Shown piece after piece: positions 23,393-33,122 of a stretch of 64,000 nt of DNA. Made by a program: the position numbers and the translations under genes. Under the pieces are notes generated by a model, which was not told the origin of the DNA, did no database searches, and saw only the letters and a list, made by a program, of their open reading frames with translations. Origin of the DNA: SIG607 sp045605385 (lineage in GTDB: Bacteria > Bacillota > Clostridia > Oscillospirales > Acutalibacteraceae); NCBI GenBank assembly GCA_045605385.1, contig JAZUPW010000007.1:15651-79650 (forward strand), given 5' to 3'. Positions within the stretch are counted from its first letter, which is position 1; every line of letters begins with the position of its first letter.

Positions 23393-25558
23393 TTATTCTG
23401 CGCTAATACCGTATAAAAGTAAATTATAGGAATCATCATTAACCTTAATTTTAAATGATTTAACTTTTCTTCGGTTATCAACAGGCAATATATAAAGGTT
23501 TACAAGATACTGTTCAAAATTCTTATTATAAGAAAACTCTATAATCCTTTTTGCATTTTCGGCAACGGGATTAATTCTTGAAGACCCGTGAAGACGCGTT
23601 GCCGTAGTAATATCAACACCGTTTAAAATCTCTTTAATATCGCTGACGCCGTCAGTATACTCTACAATATACTCGCCCACCTTTTCACCATAAATGCCTG
23701 ATATTGGATATCCTTTTGGCATACTTACGTTTCCAATTATAAACACTCTTGAAATCTGTTTATTTACTTGGGTGCAAAACGTATTATTTATAACAATGGG
23801 TTTGCTAAGTAATTCAACATTAAGATTACCTATTTGTTTAATATTTTCGGGCAGTACGGGGCCTACCTTAATATCCCGTATATTCCGCATACAATAATCC
23901 CGTACAGGCACTTTAGAATCATCAATCATCTTTTTAAAGTTATCACAGTTACAATTATCAATTGCTAAGGGATAAGACTTTTTAACCTTTTCTATGCTGC
24001 CCATAACATTTATTTCGCCCACAATTTTGTTATCTTTATTCAGTTTTCTAAAGCCTTCTTTAAATACATAATAATTACTTGTGGGGTTGCGGTACATATC
24101 TACAAGACCTTCGTTAAGCACACCGTCAACACAGGCAGGCTCGCCACGGTTGAAATCGTAGGTTTCAGCCCATTCCCAGAAAACTGCACCCGCTATACAG
24201 GGTTCTTTTTCACTATTGTTACGTAAGTTTATAACGGTATCTATAAAAGAAGTAAAGGTCCTTACATTATTATCGCAAGAAAATCCGCCCCATTCGGTGA
24301 ACAATAGAGGCATTTCACAAAGTTTTTCAGCCGATTCTTTCATTCTTTCGGGCGTTTCGGCATAAGGGTGCATTGTATAAAAATCAAAACCGCATTTAAG
24401 ATAGTTTTCCTTTGTCATTTCAATGCTCATACAGTTAGCGCCCGAAACCATTCGGTAAGGATCGTTATTTCTTGCTACAGCCACACTTTTTTTAAGAAAA
24501 TCAAGCGTAAAATAACATTCGTTAAAACTAAGCCAAAAAGCAACACTTACGTGGTTTTTATCGCGCTTTATAACACCTTCAAGAACCTCTAAAGCACCGT
24601 TGCAGGTATCTTCATTCTTCATATCAGACCACCACAACCCAGGTTCTTCGCTTACTAACAGCCCTATTTCATCGGCTATTTCTATTATTCTTTTATTGTG
24701 CGGATAGTGAACAAGCCGTACAAAGTTACAGCCTAATTCTTTAATAAGCCGCATATCTGTTTGCATTTGTTCTTCGCTTAGTGTATGCCCCGAATCACCA
24801 AATATATCGTGGCGGTTTACACCAAGCAAAAAGTACGGTTCGCCGTTTAAATAAAAACGTCTGCCTTTGGTACAAAAATCCTTAAAGCCTACCTTCTGCA
24901 TAACGCTGTCCATAACTGTTGCATTCGTTATAAGACTGCATTCAAGGGTATAAAGGTAAGGGCTTTCGGGCGACCACAGTTCGGGCTCATTTACAGTAAA
25001 GCATACCGTTGAACCCTTTGTTTCGCTTTTTGCAACAGTTTCGCCGTTTCCATTTTTAAGCACAGCACAAAAATGTGTGTCTTCACCGTTTTCAACAACC
25101 GCCTCAATTTTACAAAAAGCCTCTTTGTAATCAGAAGAAAAATTCGTTATAAAACGTGTATCGCTTATAAAGGCTGAAGCGGTATATTCAACATAAACGT
25201 CCCTTATTATACCGCTGTAGTTTTCCCAACCTGCCGAAGAACCGAAAGGAAGACCGATATCGCTTATTTCCACAACAAGGCTGTTATCCTTTTCTTTCAA
25301 AATATCGGTTATTTCAATTCGGTAAGGAATATACGGGCCCAAAACGGCTATTTCTTTTCCGTTTAAAGTTACCCGCGCTTTATAGGTTATGCCTTCAAAA
25401 ACAAGAAACGCTCTGTCACTTTTATATTCTTTATTAAAACTTCTTGATAAAGTGCTCAGCCCCACACACAGCGAAGAAAAAGGCACTTCACATTCTTGCG
25501 GCTTTCCGTTTCCTATTTTTCTTTGCCATAACCCGTTTAAAGTTTGTATTTTTCTCAT
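23393..25558 (-). CDS. Glycoside hydrolase family 2 (beta-glucuronidase/galactosidase type)
   Basis: A 721-residue GH2 enzyme. It has a jelly-roll sugar-binding domain (about 1-125), an immunoglobulin-like domain, and a TIM barrel beginning near YLNGEPYFLLGVNRHD (about 235). The acid/base is E347 in LSFNE and the nucleophile E422 in FTEWGG. About 160 further residues follow the barrel. There is no signal peptide, so it cleaves imported beta-glycosides in the cytoplasm. It is the last gene of an operon with a GatZ-like and an isomerase-like protein; only two bases separate it from the gene upstream. The sugar cannot be named from the sequence. Confidence 0.9.
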   Translation of the reverse strand: MRKIQTLNGLWQRKIGNGKPQECEVPFSSLCVGLSTLSRSFNKEYKSDRAFLVFEGITYKARVTLNGKEIAVLGPYIPYRIEITDILKEKDNSLVVEISDIGLPFGSSAGWENYSGIIRDVYVEYTASAFISDTRFITNFSSDYKEAFCKIEAVVENGEDTHFCAVLKNGNGETVAKSETKGSTVCFTVNEPELWSPESPYLYTLECSLITNATVMDSVMQKVGFKDFCTKGRRFYLNGEPYFLLGVNRHDIFGDSGHTLSEEQMQTDMRLIKELGCNFVRLVHYPHNKRIIEIADEIGLLVSEEPGLWWSDMKNEDTCNGALEVLEGVIKRDKNHVSVAFWLSFNECYFTLDFLKKSVAVARNNDPYRMVSGANCMSIEMTKENYLKCGFDFYTMHPYAETPERMKESAEKLCEMPLLFTEWGGFSCDNNVRTFTSFIDTVINLRNNSEKEPCIAGAVFWEWAETYDFNRGEPACVDGVLNEGLVDMYRNPTSNYYVFKEGFRKLNKDNKIVGEINVMGSIEKVKKSYPLAIDNCNCDNFKKMIDDSKVPVRDYCMRNIRDIKVGPVLPENIKQIGNLNVELLSKPIVINNTFCTQVNKQISRVFIIGNVSMPKGYPISGIYGEKVGEYIVEYTDGVSDIKEILNGVDITTATRLHGSSRINPVAENAKRIIEFSYNKNFEQYLVNLYILPVDNRRKVKSFKIKVNDDSYNLLLYGISAE

Positions 25559-25560
25559 AA

Positions 25561-26823
25561 TTATACTTCTTTTAAAAGTTTAGAGGTAAGAGAATGTAAG
25601 CCGAAACAATATGCATAGCGGTCAATAGAATTTTTAAGGTTATAAATTACGTAACCTTCGCCGTCTACCCCTATTTCCTTTAAGTTAGTAAGCATTTTTT
25701 CAATTTCAGCCTTAACAGAAGGTATTTCGTATGTATAATGACCGCAAATATCGGTTATCTGAGCCGAAAGTTCGTTATCTTCAAGCACCTGTTCAACGCT
25801 GTAATCGGCGGCTTCGCCCACCACCCACTTGCGCCAACGTTGACTCTTTATTGCTTCAAGCGACATTTTTTCTTTTAAGCAAGAACGTTTTTCTTCTGCC
25901 ACACAACGCTGTTCCACTTTGTAAAGTTCCAAATAAGAACGTGTTTCAACAACACCGAACTCGGGCGCAACGTTCATTGCAGTAATATCAAGCACGGGAT
26001 GTTCAAGAAGTATGGCATCGGCAAGATAATCACCGTTATGTTCTTTAACACCTACGCCGTGCTTTGCGGCATTTTCAGAAAGTTTTCTTGCGTTTTCACG
26101 GTTAAACTTCCCTACGTTTTCGGTAAGTCGGGTTAAGGTACCTGTTTGTCCTACAACAAACTCGGGCGCTTTTATTCCCTTTTCGCTAAGTCGTTCAACA
26201 AGAGTATCTATAAAACTTGAAAAAGCATCTACAGAGGTTAGTCCGCCGTTGGTTTCTTCGGTTCCTGCTTCATAACCTATTTCAGCATAACCTTTTTCTT
26301 TTCGGTAGTTTTCAAGTTCTTCTATTATCTGAACAGTTCTGTCTATAACAATGTCAAACGGAACAGTACCCATAGCAAATTCGGGATCTTTGGTAGGATC
26401 AATATGTAAAAGGTCAAAACCCGCATCCATATCGTGCTTATAAGAACGAATACAACGCTTCATTGCTTCATCAACCGGCAATTTTGCATTTCGTTCTTCA
26501 TCTCTTTGCCACGGACCGCCGTGGTCTCTGCAAAGATAACAAAGGCCGTCAAATCCTATTTCCTTTTTAACGCGTTCAACGTCAGCCACAAATCTGTCCT
26601 GATCCCAATCTCTTACGTAACCGTGACCGAATTCATCGCTGTCTACCTGATTACGACTTGCTATAAGCATAATAGGAAAATCTTTTTCTTTAGCAAGGGT
26701 AAGAACCGCCTTAATAAGCGGCATAGACATAGGACCAATGCCAAGCATTGTAAATTTTTCGCCCTTTGCCTTTAACAATTTTGCAGCATTCATCATTTGT
26801 GAAATTGTAATTTTATTATTCAT
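25561..26823 (-). CDS. GatZ/KbaZ-like protein (tagatose-bisphosphate aldolase subunit family)
   Basis: A 420-residue protein. I place the start at ATG 26823, with AGGAG seven bases upstream; a TTG start six codons earlier is less likely. Features of the GatZ/KbaZ family include SRNQVDSDEF, RDHGGPWQRDEE, the AM..C...Y..D...GFDLLHIDPT segment and EAGTEETNGG. In E. coli GatZ stabilises the class II aldolase GatY; no GatY homologue is encoded nearby. Together with a fucose/arabinose-isomerase-like protein and a GH2 enzyme it probably works on a hexose or uronate derivative, perhaps as an epimerase or aldolase by itself. Confidence 0.72.
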   Translation of the reverse strand: MNNKITISQMMNAAKLLKAKGEKFTMLGIGPMSMPLIKAVLTLAKEKDFPIMLIASRNQVDSDEFGHGYVRDWDQDRFVADVERVKKEIGFDGLCYLCRDHGGPWQRDEERNAKLPVDEAMKRCIRSYKHDMDAGFDLLHIDPTKDPEFAMGTVPFDIVIDRTVQIIEELENYRKEKGYAEIGYEAGTEETNGGLTSVDAFSSFIDTLVERLSEKGIKAPEFVVGQTGTLTRLTENVGKFNRENARKLSENAAKHGVGVKEHNGDYLADAILLEHPVLDITAMNVAPEFGVVETRSYLELYKVEQRCVAEEKRSCLKEKMSLEAIKSQRWRKWVVGEAADYSVEQVLEDNELSAQITDICGHYTYEIPSVKAEIEKMLTNLKEIGVDGEGYVIYNLKNSIDRYAYCFGLHSLTSKLLKEV

Positions 26824-26833
26824 AACGTTTCTC

Positions 26834-28285
26834 CTATTCAATTATTTGTAAATAATCGGCATATTCTACCTTTTTAATTGGCGCAAGACCTGCCCAAGCG
26901 GCAAACTCTTTAATTTCAGCAGTATAATCGCCCAACACAACGGGGAAATGATGCTGGAAACCGTTTACAAGAATTGTATTAAGCAAATCCTTAGCGCCTA
27001 TTTTTTCGCCGTTAAAGGTAAGATTTCCGCACCATCCGCGGCTTCCGTTAAAGGAAAATTTATCACGCAGCATAAACTCGCCGCCCATTTGCAAAAACTT
27101 ATCGCATTCGCCCGAAAGTCTCATAATGCTTATGGGGTTTTCATCAAAAATCATATCTCTTGCAACACCGCATCTTGCAGTAACGCCTTTGCCCGGTTCG
27201 TGAGCCATACCGCTGTAGTTACAGCCCAATTTATAGCCGTTCTTTTCGCAATATCGTTTAGCAGCAGGGCCGCAGTGCCATAAAAGTATAGTTTCATCTT
27301 TTTCATCAAAGGCAGAAAGGTCCATAAGTGTGGTTATTTCATCGCCTGCTATGTATTTTAAAATAAGCATACTAACGGCGCTTAAAACGTCGCCTTCGCA
27401 CGCCATAACGGTACCCTCATCATTAAGCTGACCTATTACCGAACAAACCGAATATTTAAAGTCATCCTGAAATTTCGGCCAACAGGAAACTGCAACGGCA
27501 TCGTACTTATTTTCGGCAATAAACTCTTTATACGCCTTATAAAAACGTGCGCTTACTTCAAGAGTATTTTTTGCCGCAGTATCACTGTATCCGCAAGAAC
27601 AGGCTTCCATATTTTCCATAATGGGTTTTATTTCTTCAATACTGTAAGAAAGCGCTTTTGTTTTAAGTTCATCATATTCGTGAAGTCGGTTAAAATAAAT
27701 GCCTTCAAAACGTTTGTTAAGATTTCTTTCGTCATCGTATAAATCGTTAAATCCGGGCGCAACACCGCCAACAAGACCAATACGCGCCTTTTTTATGTTT
27801 TTAAGCGCTGTTAGTGCGCGAACGGTTATCTGAAGTCTACGGGTAAATTCGGCATCTTCACCGTAACCGTAGAACCATTTTACTTTTATTTTATAATCCT
27901 TTAAATAGTGGGCAACAATTCCCATGTGCATATTAATACTGCAAAGCGAGTTAAAAGGCACGGCGCCTTCTATCGCCTCGCCTTCGGGAATAGCCCAGAA
28001 ACCTACGTTGGCGTTCTTTATTTTAGCAAGAACCGGCGCCAACTGTCCCGCAGAATATGAGGTATGCTGAACAAGTAAAAAGTCTATTTTTTCAGCCTCC
28101 ATAAATTCTACTGCCTTTATTGCATCTTCGCGTACAATAACGGTGCTTTCATAAACAACAAGTTCAAATCCCATTTTCTTAGCGTGTTTTTCCATAGCCT
28201 TTACACAACCGCCGAAAGCCTTTTCCTTGTCGCCTGGGAAACTCAACTGACTTGTGCCTACCAAACCTATTCTTATTTTTTCCAT
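26834..28285 (-). CDS. L-fucose/L-arabinose isomerase-like protein
   Basis: A 483-residue protein with the fold pattern of the FucI/AraA family: an N-terminal Rossmann-like part (IRIGLVGTSQLSFPGD), a second alpha/beta domain, and a C-terminal domain with VMACEGDVLSAVSMLIL and LLWHCGPAA. The glutamate of ACEGD corresponds to a metal ligand in the family. Members isomerise aldoses and ketoses; this subgroup is distant from true FucI, so the substrate is open. It begins the isomerase-GatZ-GH2 operon, downstream of a ROK regulator, with AGGAG before ATG 28285. Confidence 0.72.
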   Translation of the reverse strand: MEKIRIGLVGTSQLSFPGDKEKAFGGCVKAMEKHAKKMGFELVVYESTVIVREDAIKAVEFMEAEKIDFLLVQHTSYSAGQLAPVLAKIKNANVGFWAIPEGEAIEGAVPFNSLCSINMHMGIVAHYLKDYKIKVKWFYGYGEDAEFTRRLQITVRALTALKNIKKARIGLVGGVAPGFNDLYDDERNLNKRFEGIYFNRLHEYDELKTKALSYSIEEIKPIMENMEACSCGYSDTAAKNTLEVSARFYKAYKEFIAENKYDAVAVSCWPKFQDDFKYSVCSVIGQLNDEGTVMACEGDVLSAVSMLILKYIAGDEITTLMDLSAFDEKDETILLWHCGPAAKRYCEKNGYKLGCNYSGMAHEPGKGVTARCGVARDMIFDENPISIMRLSGECDKFLQMGGEFMLRDKFSFNGSRGWCGNLTFNGEKIGAKDLLNTILVNGFQHHFPVVLGDYTAEIKEFAAWAGLAPIKKVEYADYLQIIE

Positions 28286-28330
28286 TTTTTATCCTCCGTT
28301 TTTATCATTTTTTGATATAATAAGCCATAA

Positions 28331-28359
28331 AATAAACCTTTTACGGTTTATTATGTCAA
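28331..28359 (-). promoter_or_regulatory. Promoter with embedded dyad upstream of the isomerase operon
   Basis: On the - strand TTGACA (28359-28354) is followed by 17 bases and TTTATT (28336-28331). The dyad AATAAACC-N6-GGTTTATT (28331-28352) fills the spacer and the -10. This is the usual place for a repressor site, and the ROK gene lies just upstream. Confidence 0.5.
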
Positions 28360-28363
28360 AAAA

Positions 28364-29500
28364 TCAATTAAATTCTAAATTACCAATTAAATTATCTGCC
28401 GCAAACAATGCCGCGCCGATCGCCGCAGCCTCGTAATCAAAGTTTGAAATAACGGGCTTAATTATTTCACAATTCATATTTTCTAACGCTTTTATTGTTT
28501 CATTGTTTAGTATTCGGCAATATTCCTTTTTGCTTCCGAAAATTATTATTTTTTCGGGATTAAACAAATAAAAAACGTTATGCAACGCATAAGCAAGAGA
28601 AGCAGCGGCATCTTTTATTACACCAACAGCCGTATTGTCGTTTTCAATTGCCAATTTTAAAATTTCTTTAAAGGTTAAACTGCTTTTTGCAGACTTATTA
28701 TATTCTTGTTCTATTCCCCTGAAATTAATTACGTCACAAAGAAACCTTACCGAATCTTTATGGGGAACAAAGGTTGCACCAATTTCGCAGGTTGAATTAT
28801 TATTACCCATATAAATTTTGCCCGAAAGCATAGCTGCAATACCTGTGCCGTGGTCTACCCTTATAAGAATAGCATTCTCGGCAGTTTTGTCGCTTAAATG
28901 CCCGAAATAGCGTTCAGCATACAAAATACAGTCGGGATCGTGGTAGAGTGAAACCTTTTTTGAAAACCTGTTATAAAGAAGTTCGCAAATATTAACGTTC
29001 TCCCAATTATCAATGGTTGTGTTGCGAACCGAAATGCCGTTTTCGGTATCTACAACGCCCTGCATAGCAATAGAAATTTGCGTAATGTTTTTATTTTTAT
29101 TATCCTTTATTGCGGTTTCTATTAAATTATAAAGTGTTTCCAAAGCGGTATCTTTATCAATGTTTTTGGTTTGAGAATCGTACTTTTTAACAATTCTTCC
29201 CTTTAAATCACATACAGCCACCAACGTACCTTGTGAATTAAAATCTATACCTATAATATAATTATCTTTGGTATTAATATCTACCTCTTCGGGTTTTCTT
29301 CCAACACTGGTTTCCTGTTTTCCCAATGCCTCAATATAACCTTCACTTACAAGCAACGACGTAACCGAAGAAATGTTACCCCAACTAAAGCCTGTAATAC
29401 TTTGCAGTTCTCTTTTAGATATAGGGCCTTTTTCTCTTATTACCGCAAGAACTTTTTTAATACTTTCCTGACGTAATCTTGTATTACCTTTCATTTTCAC
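28364..29500 (-). CDS. ROK-family transcriptional regulator
   Basis: A 378-residue NagC/XylR-like repressor: an N-terminal winged helix (about residues 12-65, KRELQSITGFSWGNISSVTSLLVSEGYI) and a ROK sugar-kinase-like domain (from about 80, IIGIDFNSQGTLVAV). The cysteine-rich zinc motif usual in ROK proteins (CxCGxxGC) is not seen at the expected place, where EIGATFVPHKDS stands instead. It probably represses the isomerase-GatZ-GH2 genes until a sugar binds. The start overlaps the end of the HAD phosphatase gene by 17 bases. Confidence 0.88.
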   Translation of the reverse strand: MKMKGNTRLRQESIKKVLAVIREKGPISKRELQSITGFSWGNISSVTSLLVSEGYIEALGKQETSVGRKPEEVDINTKDNYIIGIDFNSQGTLVAVCDLKGRIVKKYDSQTKNIDKDTALETLYNLIETAIKDNKNKNITQISIAMQGVVDTENGISVRNTTIDNWENVNICELLYNRFSKKVSLYHDPDCILYAERYFGHLSDKTAENAILIRVDHGTGIAAMLSGKIYMGNNNSTCEIGATFVPHKDSVRFLCDVINFRGIEQEYNKSAKSSLTFKEILKLAIENDNTAVGVIKDAAASLAYALHNVFYLFNPEKIIIFGSKKEYCRILNNETIKALENMNCEIIKPVISNFDYEAAAIGAALFAADNLIGNLEFN

Positions 29501-30005
29501 ACAACCATTCTGCTGCCTGTTTTAAGTTTTCTGCCACAAAAACAGGTTCATATTCTTTCCACTTTTCGCGGTCTTTTGAAATTGCTTCTTCCCCTCTGCC
29601 CGTAAGCACAGTAATAAGTTTGCAACCCATTTTACCGCCTGCAAGCATATCACTCCATCTATCGCCTATAACAAAACACTCAGCCATATTAAGTGAATAC
29701 TTTTCCTTTGCCTTTATAAGTAATCCCGTTTTCGGTTTTCGGCAATTACAGTTATCTTTATCATCGTGAGGGCATAAAAAGAAATCAGTAGCGCCTACTT
29801 CCTTAAACTCGGCGGCAAAATCATACCCGTTATCTTTACCCCTTGCTATGCAAGACTGATTAGTAAAAACAATTGGCGAAAAGCCGTTCTTTTTAAGAAG
29901 CAAAAACGCATCTTTTGTAAATTCAAAAGCTTTATAATCGGTTGGATATTCAATGTTATATCCACCGCCCATTGTGCCGTCTCTGTCTATAAATACTGCT
30001 TTCAT
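29484..30005 (-). CDS. HAD-superfamily IIIA phosphatase, GmhB/histidinol-phosphatase type
   Basis: A 173-residue phosphatase. Catalytic aspartates lie in FIDRDGT (about residues 6-12), motif II is VFTNQS, a zinc loop is CPHDDKDNCNCRKPK, and motif IV is VIGDRWSDMLAG. This order matches D-glycero-D-manno-heptose-1,7-bisphosphate phosphatase-like enzymes. No other heptose gene is present in the window, so a general sugar-phosphate phosphatase serving the neighbouring sugar genes is more likely. It is the first gene of its operon, transcribed from a promoter between 30006 and 30060. Confidence 0.88.
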   Translation of the reverse strand: MKAVFIDRDGTMGGGYNIEYPTDYKAFEFTKDAFLLLKKNGFSPIVFTNQSCIARGKDNGYDFAAEFKEVGATDFFLCPHDDKDNCNCRKPKTGLLIKAKEKYSLNMAECFVIGDRWSDMLAGGKMGCKLITVLTGRGEEAISKDREKWKEYEPVFVAENLKQAAEWLCENER

Positions 30006-30062
30006 AAATACCTCTGTATACTTTATAATTATATTATATCAAGCCGTGATATTTTGTCAATA

Positions 30063-30101
30063 AAAAAATCACTGCAAAACAATATTCTGCAGTGATTTTT
30101 T
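30063..30101 (-). terminator. Terminator of the GH2 beta-galactosidase gene
   Basis: A 14-base stem AAAAAATCACTGCA (30063-30076) / TGCAGTGATTTTTT (30088-30101). It lies directly after the stop at 30103 of the - strand gene. Confidence 0.88.
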
Positions 30102-30102
30102 A

Positions 30103-32925
30103 TTATTTAACGCAAATAAAGAAACAGAAGTCTATTTTCTTTTCATTAAATTGATACTTTTCAATTAAGGTAGGTCCGCAAGCGGCTGAACCTACACCCG
30201 ACACTTTGTAATCAATTCTTAAATGAACGTTTCCGTCGGCAACCAATTCGTTTGTATGCTGTGCCGCTTCAACAGCCTTTATGCTGTACTTACTTACGGC
30301 AAATTCAAATGCGGAATCGGTTGTAAATACAAGTTCGCCAATACTTACACGCTTTGTATCAAAATGATTTCCGTGTTCTTGCGGTCTTATATAATCAACG
30401 TATTCTTTTTCGGCATTACTAAAATATTCTCCGCGTTTTGAACCGTGGTGCATATCGCAGTATGCTTCATACGGGCCGTAGCCGTAATAGGAAAAATCGC
30501 TGTTGGCCTTAGGCATTACAAAGTTAAAACCTAAACGAGGTAACCAAGGAGTTCTCGCTTCGCGAATGTCACCAACAAGTTCTACCTTAACGGTACCGTT
30601 TTCATCGGCGCTTAATTTTACAGTGTATTTAAAAAACGGAAGTCTTGAAATACCCGCAAGTGAACCGACAATTTCTATAGTGCCGTCTTTTATGCCGCAA
30701 TCGTAAATCTTAGTAAACTGAAAATCGAAGTTTTCGCCTTCCCAACCGTTAACCTTGTTCCACTTTGCAACCATTCTCTTATCGTTATCGGTAACAGCGC
30801 GCTGTACGGTTATGTCACTTGGCTTAGCAAGTTGTTCAATTCCGTTTGCCTTTATGCTTACAAAGTGACCGTAATGCTTATTTATAACGCATTCTAACTT
30901 CTTCGTTTTAATATAGAAGTTTTCACCGTCTTCGCTAACGCTATCCTTACAAATAACAAACTCGTTCTCCTTACCGCAACTTAATTTATGCTGTGTTTCG
31001 GCAAACAAAACTCCGTCTTTTTCAAGATATACGTTTAAGTGTGCGCCGAGAACGGCATCAAAGTTCGGCAATTCAACCATAACTTCTGCCTTTGCGTGAG
31101 GCTCAAGGCTTAATTCAATATCTTTTTTACTTAAAACCTTACCGTCGGCTTCAATTTCATAATACAACTTACATTCACTAAAGGAAGTAAAGTCATAGCG
31201 GTTAATAAGCGTTAAAACACCGTCTTTATATTCGGTGCTAAGCGGTTGATAAGCCGCCTTTGCTTCATAAGTACCTGCTTTAAAGCGTCTGTCCGACATA
31301 ACAAGGCCGTCACAGCAGAAGTTACCGTCGTGAGTAAGTTCCCCTTTAAAGTCGCCGCCGTATTTTCTAACACCGTCTTCAATAACGGTGTGGTCAGCCC
31401 ATTCCCAGATACAGCCGCCTATAAATTTATCGTGTTTATAAACAAGTTCCCAATAATCAACTACGTCACCGGGGCTGTTACCCATAGCATGAGAATATTC
31501 ACAAAGGAAAACGGGAGTTTTTATATTTTCATCTGCTACTAATTCTTCAATTGTAGAAAGATTCCAATACATACCTGAGCAAACGTCTGTCCAGTCGTGT
31601 TCACCCTTTAATGTGGCGCCCTGACAATGTACAAGTCGGGTATTATCACGCTGTTTTGTCCATTTTATCATTTCATTGTGGTTTTCACCGTGGGCGCTTT
31701 CGTTACCGGTTGACCACATAATAATTGAAGTGAAGTTTTTAAACATTTCTACGGTGCGCTCCATACGTTCAACAAACTCTTTTTTCCAAAGTTCGTTAGT
31801 ACAGGGCCAAACGGGGTCAGATGGGTCATAACCGCAACCGCCGGGAAGTCTGTTTCCGAAACCGTGAGTTTCAAGATCGGTTTCAAGAATAACGTAAAAA
31901 CCTAACTCATCTGCCAATTCAACAAGATACGGTATTGGCGGATAATGTGAAGTCCTTATGCAGTTAATATTAAGTTCTTTCATAAGTACAAGGTCGCGTT
32001 TAATTTCTTCTTTGGTCTGATACCAACCGCCTATTTCACTTGTATCGTGATGGTTAATACCTTTAAGTTTAACGCTTTGTCCGTTTACAAGAAGTTCGTA
32101 TTTGCTTGAAACTTCTATTTTACGAAGACCTGTTTTTAATTCAATAATCTCGCCGTTTCGTTCTAACACAACGGTGTAGAGATACGGTTTTTCAGCATTC
32201 CACAAAACGGGATTTTCGGGAGCAAAGGTAAATTCGTTATTAAAATTTTCATTACAAAGCAATTTTTTGCCGTCGTAAATTTTTATCTCTGCATTGCCCT
32301 TAATTTTTATATTTATAGTTTTATCGTTTGGAATAATTTCAACGTCTTCAATGTGGCCTACAGGACGGTTTAATATATATGTATCACGGAAAATACCGTT
32401 CATACGGAAAAAGTCCTGATCTTCAAGATAACTTCCGCAACACCATTTTAGCACCTTAACAGTTACAGTGTTTTCGCCCTGATTTACAAAATCCGTAATA
32501 TCAAACTGCGCCTGCAAATGGTTACCCTGAGTAAAGCCTACGTAAGCGCCGTTAATATAAAGAAACGCACAAGAAGAAACGCCTTCAAAAACATAATAAA
32601 ACTTACCGCTTTTGTTTTTTACATTAAATTCCCTTTCGTAAACGCCGCAAGGGTTATCATCGGGAACAAACGGCGGATCTACAGGATAAGGATATAAAAC
32701 GTTAGAATAGTTAGGATTTTCATATCCGCGCAACTGCCAACACGACGGAACATCAATAGTGTCCCATTTTTCTATTTTTTCAGGCAGATCAATATCACGG
32801 CTGAAGTAAGCAAAACGCCACTCTCCGTTAAGCAGATATTGCTCACTTTTTCCGCCTGGTATATAATAACTTCTTGTATTTAATCTGTTTTCGCTTGTTT
32901 TGTTTGGGTTTTCATAAATACGCAT
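30103..32925 (-). CDS. Beta-galactosidase, GH2 (LacZ type)
   Basis: A 940-residue enzyme with the five-domain LacZ layout. ATG 32925 is preceded by AAGGGGGC on the - strand; the frame extends 15 codons further up but without a site. The sugar-binding domain opens with SYYIPGGKSEQYLLNGEW. In the TIM barrel are RTSHYPP, the acid/base E409 in WSTGNES and the nucleophile E476 in FLCEYSHAMGNSPGD. The C-terminal domain has GYGPYEAYCDMHHGS, typical of LacZ small-chain regions. No signal peptide is present, so it cleaves beta-galactosides inside the cell. It is monocistronic. Confidence 0.93.
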   Translation of the reverse strand: MRIYENPNKTSENRLNTRSYYIPGGKSEQYLLNGEWRFAYFSRDIDLPEKIEKWDTIDVPSCWQLRGYENPNYSNVLYPYPVDPPFVPDDNPCGVYEREFNVKNKSGKFYYVFEGVSSCAFLYINGAYVGFTQGNHLQAQFDITDFVNQGENTVTVKVLKWCCGSYLEDQDFFRMNGIFRDTYILNRPVGHIEDVEIIPNDKTINIKIKGNAEIKIYDGKKLLCNENFNNEFTFAPENPVLWNAEKPYLYTVVLERNGEIIELKTGLRKIEVSSKYELLVNGQSVKLKGINHHDTSEIGGWYQTKEEIKRDLVLMKELNINCIRTSHYPPIPYLVELADELGFYVILETDLETHGFGNRLPGGCGYDPSDPVWPCTNELWKKEFVERMERTVEMFKNFTSIIMWSTGNESAHGENHNEMIKWTKQRDNTRLVHCQGATLKGEHDWTDVCSGMYWNLSTIEELVADENIKTPVFLCEYSHAMGNSPGDVVDYWELVYKHDKFIGGCIWEWADHTVIEDGVRKYGGDFKGELTHDGNFCCDGLVMSDRRFKAGTYEAKAAYQPLSTEYKDGVLTLINRYDFTSFSECKLYYEIEADGKVLSKKDIELSLEPHAKAEVMVELPNFDAVLGAHLNVYLEKDGVLFAETQHKLSCGKENEFVICKDSVSEDGENFYIKTKKLECVINKHYGHFVSIKANGIEQLAKPSDITVQRAVTDNDKRMVAKWNKVNGWEGENFDFQFTKIYDCGIKDGTIEIVGSLAGISRLPFFKYTVKLSADENGTVKVELVGDIREARTPWLPRLGFNFVMPKANSDFSYYGYGPYEAYCDMHHGSKRGEYFSNAEKEYVDYIRPQEHGNHFDTKRVSIGELVFTTDSAFEFAVSKYSIKAVEAAQHTNELVADGNVHLRIDYKVSGVGSAACGPTLIEKYQFNEKKIDFCFFICVK

Positions 32926-32954
32926 TACATTAGCCCCCTTAGTTGTTTTCTTAA

Positions 32955-32983
32955 ATACTAACACACGCACACTTATTTTTCAA
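32955..32983 (-). promoter_or_regulatory. Probable promoter of the GH2 beta-galactosidase gene
   Basis: On the - strand TTGAAA (32983-32978), 17 bases, TAGTAT (32960-32955), 30 bases before ATG 32925. Confidence 0.45.
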
Positions 32984-33066
32984 TATTTTTGTATACTTTT
33001 ATTTTACAAAAACGATTTTTATAAAACAATCACGTAGTTTCTTAATAATTCAAAAATAGTACACAG

Positions 33067-33095
33067 TTTACTTTTTACCGTTTTTGTGTTATACT
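33067..33095 (+). promoter_or_regulatory. Probable ruvX promoter
   Basis: TTTACT (33067-33072), 17 bases, TATACT (33090-33095), followed by GGCGGTG before ATG 33123. The -35 is weak. Confidence 0.45.
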
Positions 33096-33122
33096 TATTA
33101 AAACAAAACAGGCGGTGAAGAA

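Noticed and set aside
25561..26823. Calling the GatZ-like protein the catalytic tagatose-bisphosphate aldolase
   Set aside because: The catalytic subunit is GatY/KbaY, a different family that is not present here.
29484..30005. A heptose synthesis gene gmhB
   Set aside because: The fold fits but no other heptose gene is in the window and the neighbours are sugar catabolism genes.
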